Counted from the stretch's first letter, positions 1 through 8,827 are shown. The stretch is DNA of 16,212 nt from Winogradskyella sp. (GCA_030149115.1 JASBSE010000304.1:1-16212); one strand, 5' to 3'. The notes: a model not told the origin generated them from the letters alone. Program-made: numbers and translations.

Positions 1-378
1 ATCAAACCCAATAATCAATGGAATACCAAGTCTGGTTTCTTCAACAGCTATTTTTTGCACCTTCATTACATCCTCAACACCTCTAACATTGAGCATAGAA
101 CCAACATATCCTTTTCTTAAGTGCTCGTACTTTTTAGCAGCAACACCTTCTGAAGGTGCAGGACCTGTTAAATCCCAAAAACCGTTATATTGATTCATCT
201 GACCTATTTTTTCCTCTAAGGTCATCTTACTCAATAGCTCTTCAACTTTATTTTCTATTGATGCGTTTTTAGTAGTATCAGTAGAGTCTGAAGACATAGC
301 TAACCTATTATCACCTTTGTTGCAAGAACTAAAGCTGATAAGCGCTAATACTATTGTTATATGCTTGATATATTTCAT
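1..378 (-). CDS. GH3 beta-glucosidase lipoprotein (BglX-like), N-terminal 126 residues only
   Basis: This is the start of a glycoside hydrolase family 3 protein; the gene runs off the left edge of the window. The start codon is at 378-376 and the frame stays open to base 1. Residues 1-18 form a lipoprotein signal peptide ending in a lipobox (FSSC, Cys19) followed by N-K-G-D. From about residue 45 the sequence has the GH3 N-terminal pattern: V-E-E-L-L-S-K-M-T-L-E-E-K-I-G-Q-M, then G-S-M-L-N-V near 93-98, and E-E-T-R-L-G-I-P-L-I-I-G-F-D at the cut end. GH3 enzymes of this type release glucose from the non-reducing ends of beta-glucan oligosaccharides, probably here as the last step after GH16 and SusCD. 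The nucleophile Asp and the acid/base residue lie outside the window, so activity cannot be judged. Its start is one base after the GH16 stop codon, which suggests translational coupling. Confidence 0.9.
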   Translation of the reverse strand, partial: MKYIKHITIVLALISFSSCNKGDNRLAMSSDSTDTTKNASIENKVEELLSKMTLEEKIGQMNQYNGFWDLTGPAPSEGVAAKKYEHLRKGYVGSMLNVRGVEDVMKVQKIAVEETRLGIPLIIGFD

Positions 379-379
379 A

Positions 380-2020
380 CTATTGATACACTCTTACATA
401 GTCAACCTCTAATGTAGATTCAACAAATGCAGGATCTACAGCACCTCCAAAATTACCTCCCATAGCAAAGTTTATAATTAAGAAAAAGTCACTATTAAAC
501 GGTAGTGTACCATCATTATCAAAAGTAAAGAATGGTTCATTATCTATTAAAAAGATAATCTCACCAGGCCTCCATTCTACTGAGTATAAATGGAACTCTG
601 AGCTTGCTGTCGGATTTGTAGTAGTACCACTAACTGCGTTTCCACCAGAATTTCCTGGAAAATGCAATGTTCCATGAATTGTATTTTGGCTGTTACCTAC
701 ATGCTCCATAACGTCTATTTCACCACAATTTGGCCAACCTACATCTTCAAAGTTTGCACCCAACATCCAAAGTGCTGGCCACGTACCGCCGCCTTCTGGA
801 AGTTTAGCTCTAAACTCTACTCTACCGTAAGTAAACTCATATAAATCTTGGGATTTTATTCTAGATGATGTGTAATCACTACCTGAAAATGATTCAGCTT
901 TTGCCGTAATTTTTAGCATACCATCTTCTACAATAATATTATCAGGACTATCTGTATAGTATTGTAATTCTAGATTTCCCCATCCATCTGTTCCAGTACC
1001 TAAATCGTATGTCCAGTTTGAAGGGTTTGGCGCACCATTTACATCAAATTCGTCTTGCCAAACTAAGTTATTATATACTGTAGCAAACTCTTCGCTTGAA
1101 GGCTCTTCTGAAGTTAAAATAAACCACCAATCAAACTCATTGTTACCATCTGTAGTCTTTAAAAGAAGTTCATTTTCTACTGAACGATCAAAAATCTGGT
1201 AATTATGATTACCACCTGTATAATAACTAATAAACGAAAGTCCATTAAGACTAATTGTTTCTACTCCTCCTGGTGCAATTAACGCGTATGAAGATGTATA
1301 ATCGTCATAAGGCAAATTTTCTACATCAGCACCATTAACAGTACCTCCAGTACCAATCTCATCGATTAAACCATCTCTACCAAATACAGTACCTGAAACG
1401 TCAGTTGTAGGATCGTCATTTGTGTTATTTGTTATATGCGTAAACGTTCCATCTATATTAAAAATAAATCTATCATCGTACATACCAACACCTACTTTTT
1501 CCTCAGGTCCGGCACCATACCATTCTACAGGAATCTGACCACCAACAGGACCTAATCCAAAATGCCCATTAGCTTCAGATTTTATTCTCCATGTTTTTGA
1601 ACTATCACCTACTAATTTTTCAATTAAATCTTCAGGCGGAGAATAGGTTGCTAAAACCTCAACTTCTGTAGTTGCTGTAGTTGCTAAACCACCTGTACCA
1701 TAAGCAATAACAGTAACTGTATAGGTATTTACACCTAGGTTTGTAAACAAAGCTTCAACCTGACCTGAAGGTGCACTAACCTCTGATGTTGAATATATAA
1801 ACTTATAACTAGATGCATTGTCTGCAGTTGCATATAAATTAACAACACCAGAGCCATCACCGTAAGGATTATTTGCATCTTGACCTACAACTACTGCTTC
1901 TATAGATAAATTGGTAGGCGCAACAATATCTCCTATTGACGCATCATCATTTTGACAAGAAAAAAATGTTGTCAAGATCATGATAATCAATATATTTAAT
2001 TTAATATTTAAATTTTTCAT
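380..2020 (-). CDS. GH16 endo-beta-1,3-glucanase (laminarinase-like) lipoprotein, multimodular
   Basis: This 546-residue lipoprotein probably hydrolyses internal beta-1,3-glucosidic bonds of laminarin-type glucans at the cell surface. Residues 1-21 are a signal peptide with lipobox FFSC (Cys22), followed by Q-N-D-D, which resembles the Bacteroidota lipoprotein export signal. A PKD/Ig-like beta domain covers about 35-125. About 131-304 is an accessory module that resembles by eye the C-terminal repeats of the neighbouring binding protein. The GH16 domain covers about 316-546. Its signature W-P-N-C-G-E-I-D-V-M-E-H (429-440) gives nucleophile Glu434, Asp436 and acid/base Glu439, with W415/W419 in the usual upstream W-P-A-L-W-M-L block. 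The WPxxGEID form and H-G-T-L-H-F-P-G at 449-456 favour laminarinase over agarase or carrageenase. Mixed-linkage glucan is also possible. The start lies 11 bp after the preceding gene's stop codon. Confidence 0.93.
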   Translation of the reverse strand: MKNLNIKLNILIIMILTTFFSCQNDDASIGDIVAPTNLSIEAVVVGQDANNPYGDGSGVVNLYATADNASSYKFIYSTSEVSAPSGQVEALFTNLGVNTYTVTVIAYGTGGLATTATTEVEVLATYSPPEDLIEKLVGDSSKTWRIKSEANGHFGLGPVGGQIPVEWYGAGPEEKVGVGMYDDRFIFNIDGTFTHITNNTNDDPTTDVSGTVFGRDGLIDEIGTGGTVNGADVENLPYDDYTSSYALIAPGGVETISLNGLSFISYYTGGNHNYQIFDRSVENELLLKTTDGNNEFDWWFILTSEEPSSEEFATVYNNLVWQDEFDVNGAPNPSNWTYDLGTGTDGWGNLELQYYTDSPDNIIVEDGMLKITAKAESFSGSDYTSSRIKSQDLYEFTYGRVEFRAKLPEGGGTWPALWMLGANFEDVGWPNCGEIDVMEHVGNSQNTIHGTLHFPGNSGGNAVSGTTTNPTASSEFHLYSVEWRPGEIIFLIDNEPFFTFDNDGTLPFNSDFFLIINFAMGGNFGGAVDPAFVESTLEVDYVRVYQ

Positions 2021-2031
2021 TTCTTGTTTTT

Positions 2032-2514
2032 TTAAATTTTAACCAATTTATATTGCCAAAACACACCTGCACCTGACTCTATATGCACATTCATTGTTGT
2101 ACTATTTTCTAAAGTAACGTTGTAAGTAATAGTACTCGGCACTGCCACATTTGGTAATTCACCTTCATTATTAGCTTTTGGTATACCTATGTAAGCGCCA
2201 GTACCATTAATAGTAATCGTTCCTGCCGATTCATCAAAAGTATAAGTTGCAGAAGCTGTTCCATCGTAAGGAGCTACAGGAGTTCCACATGCATCTGATC
2301 CACCTTGCCAACCTTCGACCCAAGTATCAGCACCTAATACATTTGAAAACGTACCATCTGAACCAAATACAAATTGATCATCATATTGACACGCTCTATC
2401 TCCCACACAGGCTGCATCACAACTCCACCAGCTTGTATCTCCTAAAGCAGGTCCTACGGCTAAAGCTCCAGCTTCTGGTGCTAAAACCCATGTTCCTACT
2501 ATTGGAGATGGCGC
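2032..2514 (-). repeat. Tandem in-frame duplication, second copy (encodes residues 538-697 and the stop codon)
   Basis: This is the downstream copy of the 483-bp unit, ending the gene. Against the first copy I count about 34 residue changes in about 156 compared. All four cysteines, the W-W pair, the Y-D-D-x-F-V-F block and the G-V-F-W-Q-Y-K-L-V end are kept. Many changes are conservative (E/D, V/I, S/T) and cluster in the last third, which suggests both copies are still under selection for the fold. Confidence 0.9.
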
Positions 2515-4125
2515 TCCACTTCTAACAAGTTTATATTGCCAAAACACACCTGCTCCTGCTTCAATTACAACACTAATAGTGTTATCATCTATAAATGTTA
2601 CATCATAAGTAATTGATTCTGGCACGGCAACATTAGGAAGCTCACCTTGATTATTAGCCTTCGGCAAACCAATATAGGCTCCTGTACCATTTATTGTAAC
2701 AGTACCTGCTGCTTGATTGTGAACATAAGTTGCAACTGCATTACCATCATAAGGTGCCACAGGAGTACCACATGCTTCAGAACCTCCTTGCCAACCTTCT
2801 ACCCAAGTTTCAGTTCCAAGAACATTTGTAAAAGATCCATCAGACCCGAAAACAAATTCGTCATCATACTGACAAGCTCTATCTGCTACACAAGCAGCAT
2901 CACAGCTCCACCAGCTTGTATCACCTACTGCAGGTCCGACTGCTAAAGCTCCTGCTTCTGGAGCCAACACCCATGTCCCTGCTAATGGTGAAGGTGCTGT
3001 TGGAGTTTTCCAGAAATAAATATTATCTATAAATACTGTACCTGCTGCCCAAGGAGTACCAACAAATTTTAATTGAAAAATTTCTGTAACTGTTAATCCT
3101 TGGTCTGTATATTCTGAAATTGGAATATCAATACTTGTCCAGTCGTTAGCTGTTAAAGACCTTGTAACCGGTGCTTCGGTTACCGTACCAGAAGCGTTAT
3201 TAATTAGAGATGTCTCAATATCAGTTACAGCTTCTGCTGTCCAAACATCCAAATGTAAATACTCCATTTGAGAAACATCTACAGTAACACCATCTGCCAA
3301 CGCGATACCTTGGTAACTTAAGTTTACATATTGTAACATTTCGTCTCCACCTAAATCAAACATTGCCCAACCACTTCCTTGACCAGCTTGTCCCCAATCT
3401 GGGAAATAATCTGTTCCTGGAACATTATTATATGCACTACTAAAAATTGAGATTACATCACTCTCTTCTCTAGCAGGAGGGGTTGTAGCAGAAGCCAAAG
3501 GCTGAAGAATAGCTGTAACCTCAAAATCCTCTGAATATGTGGTAGTTTCTATAGCTGCTCCAAGAGCTTCTACAGTTATTGTATAGACACCAGCTTCTTC
3601 AAAAGTGTATGATATAGTTTCTCCTATGTTTGCTGAAACAGGGTCAGCACCTTCTACTTCACCAAAATCTACTTCAAAAAATGTTGCAAATTCTGCATTC
3701 GCAGTAACATTTACTGTTTTTGATAATGCAGGATCGTTCATGATCTCTACAACTAAATTTTGTGGTGCTTGAAACGAAACTACTACTTCTTGAGAGATTG
3801 AAGTTGTTTCATCTGTTAATCCATTTGCCGTTACCACTACATTATATACACCTTCTTGATACGTATGCGTAATATCTTCACCAGGATTTACAATATCTGA
3901 TACTTCTGATCCATCACCAAAGTCTATCACATATCCTGTTACGCCTTCTCCAGATGGTCTTAATGTTACCAAACCTGTGTTATCTTGCGTTACAGTTACA
4001 TCAACTGTTATGTTAGTTGGAGGTTCAATCTGATTAACAAAATCAGTATTATCATCTTCTTTAGTACAGCCAAAAATGACAAATACTAAAAGAAGAAATT
4101 TTAATTGTTGCTTAATTATTTTCAT
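2032..4125 (-). CDS. Surface glycan-binding lipoprotein: PKD-like domains, CBM-like domain, two tandem C-terminal modules
   Basis: This 697-residue protein has no catalytic domain that I recognise and sits where PULs encode their surface glycan-binding protein (SusE/F position). Residues 1-19 are a signal peptide with Cys20 as lipid anchor; the next residues T-K-E-D-D fit a surface-export signal. PKD-like domain 1 is about 36-117 (F-G-D-G-S at 69-73, H-T-Y near 87). A second, more divergent one is about 119-205 (V-D-F-G, then Y-T-F-E-E-A-G-V-Y). Residues 207-373 look like a beta-sandwich carbohydrate-binding module: it ends with V-F-I-D-N-I-Y-F-W-K, typical of CBM jelly rolls. Two copies of a 161-residue module follow (377-537 and 538-697), roughly 75-80% identical by eye. 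Each has W-W and four cysteines (408, 412, 418, 452; and 569, 573, 579, 613). The likely role is holding beta-glucan for GH16 and SusCD. It starts 12 bp after susD. Fold and ligand are inferred. Confidence 0.82.
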   Translation of the reverse strand: MKIIKQQLKFLLLVFVIFGCTKEDDNTDFVNQIEPPTNITVDVTVTQDNTGLVTLRPSGEGVTGYVIDFGDGSEVSDIVNPGEDITHTYQEGVYNVVVTANGLTDETTSISQEVVVSFQAPQNLVVEIMNDPALSKTVNVTANAEFATFFEVDFGEVEGADPVSANIGETISYTFEEAGVYTITVEALGAAIETTTYSEDFEVTAILQPLASATTPPAREESDVISIFSSAYNNVPGTDYFPDWGQAGQGSGWAMFDLGGDEMLQYVNLSYQGIALADGVTVDVSQMEYLHLDVWTAEAVTDIETSLINNASGTVTEAPVTRSLTANDWTSIDIPISEYTDQGLTVTEIFQLKFVGTPWAAGTVFIDNIYFWKTPTAPSPLAGTWVLAPEAGALAVGPAVGDTSWWSCDAACVADRACQYDDEFVFGSDGSFTNVLGTETWVEGWQGGSEACGTPVAPYDGNAVATYVHNQAAGTVTINGTGAYIGLPKANNQGELPNVAVPESITYDVTFIDDNTISVVIEAGAGVFWQYKLVRSGAPSPIVGTWVLAPEAGALAVGPALGDTSWWSCDAACVGDRACQYDDQFVFGSDGTFSNVLGADTWVEGWQGGSDACGTPVAPYDGTASATYTFDESAGTITINGTGAYIGIPKANNEGELPNVAVPSTITYNVTLENSTTMNVHIESGAGVFWQYKLVKI
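2515..2997 (-). repeat. Tandem in-frame duplication, first copy (encodes residues 377-537 of the binding protein)
   Basis: This segment and the adjoining one at 2032-2514 align at a constant offset of 483 bp (161 codons). No insertion or deletion is visible between anchors near the two ends: TTTATATTGCC at 2530 versus 2047, and the CCCATG anchor at 2970 versus 2487. The encoded modules begin A-P-S-P and G-T-W-V-L-A-P-E-A-G in both copies. It is a coding duplication, not a mobile element. Confidence 0.9.
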
Positions 4126-4137
4126 AGTCTCTATTTT

Positions 4138-5607
4138 TTAATAACCTGGATTTTGTTGCCAATTACCATTTGAAAATTGAATTTCTTCTAATGGTATTGG
4201 AAATAATTCGTGCTTACCATCTACAAACCCTGGAATTACAGATCCGTTTCCTGTTCTTACCAAATCGAAGAAACGATGACCTTCTCCCATAAGTTCTAAT
4301 CTTCTTTCGTTTAATATAGCCGTTGTTAATGCTGTTCCAGTTGCTGAAACTTCATGATCAGTATCTCCAAATGCTCTATTTCTAACTCTGTTTAAATATT
4401 GTTGAGCTGTTACATCACTTAAACCGCCTCTGTTATATGCTTCAGCGGCTAGTAATAATACGTCTGCAAATCTTATTGCTCTGTAGTTATTTGGATTTGT
4501 AAGGTTTTGATCACCCGTATTTAAATCCCCTTGTCTCGCAATATATTTTCTATTAAAGTAACCTGTGTGCTCATATCCTGTTCCGTAAGTTGCACCTGTT
4601 TGCGCCGCCCAAGCTTCAATATTTAAAATAGCTACATCTCTCCTTAGGTCATCTTCATCATATTCTAAATATGATTCTTCAGTAGGTACATTGAAACTGA
4701 AACCTGAATCGAATAAAGGACCGTTATAGTTTCTTATACCATTAAAACCAACTGCAATATTACCTTCACTACATTGTAAACATCCAAATCCTGCACCTTC
4801 TGCATCGGTATATTGCACTTCAAAAACAGACTCTACTCCATTTTCTTGTTCATTCTCAAAAATGGTATCGTAATCCGTTATCAAATCGTAAGGTCCATTT
4901 TGAATTAAATTGTCTAAAACAATAGCTGCCTGGCTAAATTTTTCTTGATACACATAGGCCTTTCCTAATAATGCTTGTGCAGAACCTTTTGTTGCTCTTC
5001 CTACTTGAGGCGCTGTATATGAAAGTGTGTTTGACGCATAGATTAAATCTGCTTCAATTAAAGCATATACATCTTCTACAGGAGATCTTGGGATTGTGGT
5101 TTCGTCTCCTAACTGAAATCTGGTTTCTTTTAAAGGCACAGGACCGAACCATTTCACCAATTCAAAATAATAGTATGCTCTTAAAAATCTTGCTTCTGCT
5201 ATGATTATATCTTTTCCTTCAAAGTCAACATTATTTTGGAACTCTAATAGATAATTTGCTCTATTAACACCAGCGAACATCCAGTTCCATAAGTTCTGTA
5301 CTTGATCGTTTACAGGTGTATGAATCATATCATCTATTTGCTGATATCCGATAACGTCTGTTGCACTTTCACCTCCACAAAGTGTATTATCTGAAGCAAT
5401 TTCTCCCATAATATTATTTATGTAAGTAGATTGCAATAAATCATAGGCTGCAATAAGTCCGTTATTAAAATCATCTTCAGAATTGAAGTAGTTTTCAGAA
5501 TCGATAGAATATACTGGATCTCTATCGACAAAGTCATCTGTACACGACAAATAGACTAAAATCAATATGACTAGTACAGGTATTTTTTTTATGGCTTTTA
5601 TTTTCAT
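4138..5607 (-). CDS. SusD-like (RagB/SusD family) outer-membrane glycan-binding lipoprotein
   Basis: This 489-residue lipoprotein forms the lid of the SusCD importer and captures glucan oligosaccharides at the cell surface. I chose the ATG at 5607-5605. The longer open frame to 5673 would overlap susC and put 22 residues before a normal lipoprotein signal peptide (M-K-I-K-A-I-K-K, hydrophobic core, L-S-C, Cys22). The residues after the cysteine, T-D-D-F, match the flavobacterial surface-export signal well. SusD family hallmarks are present: A-E-A-R-F-L-R-A-Y-Y-Y-F-E-L at 138-151 and W-F-G-P-V-P-L at 153-159; R-F-A-D-V-L-L-L-A-A-E-A-Y at 379-391; N-E-R-R-L-E-L at 433-439 with H-R-F-F-D-L-V-R at 444-451; and the C-terminal F-P-I-P...Q-N-P-G-Y. 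Length is normal for the family. It starts 10 bp after the susC stop codon, as expected for a paired transporter. Confidence 0.96.
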   Translation of the reverse strand: MKIKAIKKIPVLVILILVYLSCTDDFVDRDPVYSIDSENYFNSEDDFNNGLIAAYDLLQSTYINNIMGEIASDNTLCGGESATDVIGYQQIDDMIHTPVNDQVQNLWNWMFAGVNRANYLLEFQNNVDFEGKDIIIAEARFLRAYYYFELVKWFGPVPLKETRFQLGDETTIPRSPVEDVYALIEADLIYASNTLSYTAPQVGRATKGSAQALLGKAYVYQEKFSQAAIVLDNLIQNGPYDLITDYDTIFENEQENGVESVFEVQYTDAEGAGFGCLQCSEGNIAVGFNGIRNYNGPLFDSGFSFNVPTEESYLEYDEDDLRRDVAILNIEAWAAQTGATYGTGYEHTGYFNRKYIARQGDLNTGDQNLTNPNNYRAIRFADVLLLAAEAYNRGGLSDVTAQQYLNRVRNRAFGDTDHEVSATGTALTTAILNERRLELMGEGHRFFDLVRTGNGSVIPGFVDGKHELFPIPLEEIQFSNGNWQQNPGY

Positions 5608-5617
5608 AATTGTTTTT

Positions 5618-8600
5618 TTAAAAATTAAGATTAAGACCAAATAAATAAGTTCTTGGTATTGGATAGAATCCAAAGTCTATTCCGCCACCAATTGGAGCTC
5701 CTGAAGTAGCCCCAGGATCATAACCTCTATATTTTGTCAATGTTACTAGATTATTTACACCACAATAAAGTCTTACTTTAGTAAAACCTATAGACTCAAT
5801 AACATCTGCAGGCAAGTTATATCCTACTTGAACGTTTTGTAATCTTAAGTAAGACGCATCTTCTACAAAATAGTCTGAAAACACATTATTTGTAGTTGCT
5901 GCTGTAGTTACTCTTGGCACTGAATTACTTGTACCTTCACCTGTCCAACGGTCTAAAACATAATTCAATCTATTAACATCAGTTAATGTTCTTTCATAGT
6001 TTCTAACCATGTCATTTCCTATAGAAGCAAACGCATAAGCAGTAAAATCTAAATTTTTCCAATTTAAGGTTAGATTAAGTCCCATAGTTACATCTGGTAT
6101 TGGATCTCCAAGATTAGTTCTGTCGTCTGTATCTATAACACCATCGTTATTAACATCAACATATCTTAAATCACCTGGTGATGCATTTGCTCCTAAAGCT
6201 AATTGCGAAGGATGCGCATCTACTTCTGCCTGGTTTTGGAAAATACCATCTGTTTTATATCCATAAAAATATCCTATTGGCTGACCAACTTCCATTCTTG
6301 ATATTGCTGGTTGCCCAACACCAAATGTTCCTCCTTCTATAAAACCTGTACTGTTGTTAACCTCTGTAACCTCATTGGTAAGAGTTGTAACGTTATAGCT
6401 TACTGATAGTTTTAAATTTTCGGATAAATTATCTTTATAATTTATTGCAAACTCAAATCCTTTATTTTCTACACCACCTGCATTTATCGTAGGAGACGAA
6501 CCTCCCGGTGCATAAACACCTGCGATACCAGACACCGGAATATTTGAAATTAAAAGGTTGTCTCGTTTATTTACAAAATAATCTGTTGTAACATCAATTT
6601 TGTTATCTAATATTCTAAAATCTAAACCAACATCAAATTTCTTTGCCTCCTCCCATTGAAGATCAGGATTTGGTAATTGACCGATAGCAACACCATTGGT
6701 TAAAGTACCATCAAACACATATGTTGCTTCGCCGTTTAATTGACCTACATAACCGTTATTAGGAATTTGATCATTACCTAAAACGCCATAACTAACTCTT
6801 AATTTCATAAAGTTAATTAAGGACGAATCATTTAAAAATTCTTCATCAGAAATAATCCAACCTGCCGTAGCAGAAGGGAAATATGCTACACGATTATTTG
6901 GACCAAACTTTGTAGACAAGTCTCTTCTTAGCATTGCGGAAAGTAAATATTTGCCCTTATAGTCATACTGTAATCTTCCAAATACTGACATTCTTCTTTC
7001 ATCAAAAGCATAAGAACTTACATCTCTTACACCATCAGCTCCTGTACCTGTAGCCAAACTTATATCTGCATAACCCCAATCATTATTTGGCACATCATAA
7101 CCTGTAGCAAACAAACCACTACCAAATGTTTTATATATAGTTGTTCCTAAAGTTGCAGTCAGGTTATGGTTATCAAAAAATGTATTTTGATAATTTGCAA
7201 AAAGATCTAACGTGTAGTCATTAAAATTCTCAGCGTTTTGAGAGACACTACTTCTGGTAACATCAAAAACCTTTCCGCCATAATCTACAATCTTCGCAAA
7301 AGATTTTCCTTTTTGTTCAGTAGTGTTGAATCCTATCCTACCTGTAAATGTTAACTCTTCTGTTGGCTGAAAATCTACAGAGAACGAACCATTCAATTTA
7401 CTAAGATCAAAGTCATTGAATGTGTTTTCTATTTGAGCTAGTGGATTAATAATCTCTATACCAAGACCCGCAGTATTTGGCACTAAAGAAAAATCACCAT
7501 TTTGATCATATACTGATAGTGTTGGTGGCGCATTTAAAGCGTTAAACAGAACCGAACCAAGACCAAAATCATTTACACTATCTCTATCTAAATACGTGTA
7601 AATAACATTAGAACTAAACTTTATCTTTTCTGAAATATCACCTCTAAGCGATAACCTTGCTGTATTTCTCCTAAAATCAGTCTTCTTTGGAGCAATGATA
7701 CCTTGTTGGTATAAATGAGAACCACTAATGGTATAAGCAAGTTTTTCTGAGCCACCAGAAACACTAAAATCATGGTTAACTATAGGAACTTCTGAATTAA
7801 AAACCTCGTCTTGCCAATTAGTTCCTACTCCCAATCCTGTAACATTAGGATAAGGTAAGTTCTGACCTGCTGCAGCATAACTTTCATTCAAAATTAAAGC
7901 GTACTCTGTGGCATTTAACAATGGTAATTTTCTTGTGGTTTCTTGAAAACCAACATAAGTATTAAAAGCAACCTTTGTTTTGCTTCCTTTAGAACCCGTT
8001 TTAGTTGTTATTAAAATAACACCATTAGCACCAATAGTTCCATAAATTGCAGCCTGTGCATCTTTTAAAACTGTGATAGTCTCAATATCATTTGGATTTA
8101 ATAAACTTAAATCACCTTGATAACCATCAATAAAAACTGCAGGACCATTTGTTCCGTTTGTAGAAATACCTCTAATCCTTATATCAAGTCCCGCACCAGG
8201 AGCACCAGATTGAGTGGTAACATTAACACCAGAAACAGTGCCTTGCAATGCTTGTTCTACCTTTACAGGTGCTAACTCACTTAAGGTTTCTGAACTCACA
8301 GTAGACACTGCTCCAGTTACTTCTTTTTTGGTTTGAGAGCCATATCCGATGACTACTACCTCATTTAATGTCTCAGTGTCTTCTTGCAGAATAACATTAA
8401 TAGGGTCGTCATTGACCACTGTAACTTCTTGAGATACATACCCTAAGTAAGATATTACTAATACCGAGTTAATCGGCACATCCTTTAAAGTAAATATTCC
8501 ATCAAAATCTGTCGTGGCTCCTCTAGATGTGTTTTTTAAAATAATATTCACACCAGGCAGCGGCTGACCACTGGAACCCTCTGTAATTGTCCCTTTTACA

Positions 8601-8668
8601 TCTATATTCTGAGCAAATGAAATAGTGCTAAAAGAGAAGAGCAATAAAATTAAAATTTTTTTATACAT
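5618..8668 (-). CDS. SusC-like (SusC/RagA family) TonB-dependent outer-membrane transporter
   Basis: This 1016-residue protein is the outer-membrane importer of the glucan locus; with SusD it takes up oligosaccharides using TonB energy. Residues 1-19 are a signal peptide (S-F-A, then Q20). A CarboxypepD_reg-like beta domain follows at about 23-96 (V-K-G-T-I-T ... L-P-G-V-N-I ... D-F-D-G-I-F-T ... Y-L-G-Y). The segment N-E-V-V-V-I-G-Y-G at 102-110 is typical of SusC proteins just before the plug domain (about 111-225). The plug carries R-I-R-G at 164-167 and the family signature L-K-D-A-Q-A-A-I-Y-G at 201-210. The rest is the beta-barrel, ending in an aromatic residue (Phe1016) as outer-membrane barrels do. 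Length is normal and the frame is intact. It is the first gene of the operon; the 235 bp upstream hold its control region. Confidence 0.97.
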   Translation of the reverse strand: MYKKILILLLFSFSTISFAQNIDVKGTITEGSSGQPLPGVNIILKNTSRGATTDFDGIFTLKDVPINSVLVISYLGYVSQEVTVVNDDPINVILQEDTETLNEVVVIGYGSQTKKEVTGAVSTVSSETLSELAPVKVEQALQGTVSGVNVTTQSGAPGAGLDIRIRGISTNGTNGPAVFIDGYQGDLSLLNPNDIETITVLKDAQAAIYGTIGANGVILITTKTGSKGSKTKVAFNTYVGFQETTRKLPLLNATEYALILNESYAAAGQNLPYPNVTGLGVGTNWQDEVFNSEVPIVNHDFSVSGGSEKLAYTISGSHLYQQGIIAPKKTDFRRNTARLSLRGDISEKIKFSSNVIYTYLDRDSVNDFGLGSVLFNALNAPPTLSVYDQNGDFSLVPNTAGLGIEIINPLAQIENTFNDFDLSKLNGSFSVDFQPTEELTFTGRIGFNTTEQKGKSFAKIVDYGGKVFDVTRSSVSQNAENFNDYTLDLFANYQNTFFDNHNLTATLGTTIYKTFGSGLFATGYDVPNNDWGYADISLATGTGADGVRDVSSYAFDERRMSVFGRLQYDYKGKYLLSAMLRRDLSTKFGPNNRVAYFPSATAGWIISDEEFLNDSSLINFMKLRVSYGVLGNDQIPNNGYVGQLNGEATYVFDGTLTNGVAIGQLPNPDLQWEEAKKFDVGLDFRILDNKIDVTTDYFVNKRDNLLISNIPVSGIAGVYAPGGSSPTINAGGVENKGFEFAINYKDNLSENLKLSVSYNVTTLTNEVTEVNNSTGFIEGGTFGVGQPAISRMEVGQPIGYFYGYKTDGIFQNQAEVDAHPSQLALGANASPGDLRYVDVNNDGVIDTDDRTNLGDPIPDVTMGLNLTLNWKNLDFTAYAFASIGNDMVRNYERTLTDVNRLNYVLDRWTGEGTSNSVPRVTTAATTNNVFSDYFVEDASYLRLQNVQVGYNLPADVIESIGFTKVRLYCGVNNLVTLTKYRGYDPGATSGAPIGGGIDFGFYPIPRTYLFGLNLNF

Positions 8669-8827
8669 AGTTGTCTTGTTAGTAATTGCAACTTAATAAT
8701 TGATTTTAAGATATTGCCAAAAAGACACTATACAAAAAACATACATCGTAAATTTTTAGTTCTTTTTTTATCAAATACATAATTAAATGTTAAGAAACTA
8801 TTAAAAACAGTGGATTTACCCAATCCT

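Noticed and set aside
662..844. 60-codon plus-strand frame inside the GH16 gene
   Set aside because: It is opposite the conserved GH16 catalytic region, and its translation resembles no protein family.
2247..2946. Two open frames on the plus strand (2247-2525 and 2647-2946) opposite the tandem repeats
   Set aside because: They are antisense shadows of the binding-protein repeats, with low-complexity His/Leu- or Ser/Thr/Cys-rich translations and no start context. The minus-strand frame has clear domains.
4971..5204. 77-codon plus-strand frame inside susD
   Set aside because: It is a leucine-rich shadow opposite a well-supported SusD frame.
5608..5673. Upstream extension of the SusD open frame with an earlier ATG
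   Set aside because: It would overlap the susC end and place 22 residues before a standard lipoprotein signal peptide; the internal ATG at 5607 fits far better.
6387..6400. An 11-base match (TAACGTTATAG) to the core of the susC upstream palindrome, inside the susC coding region
   Set aside because: It encodes ordinary barrel residues, is only part of the dyad and not symmetric over the full length; a chance match in AT-rich DNA is sufficient.
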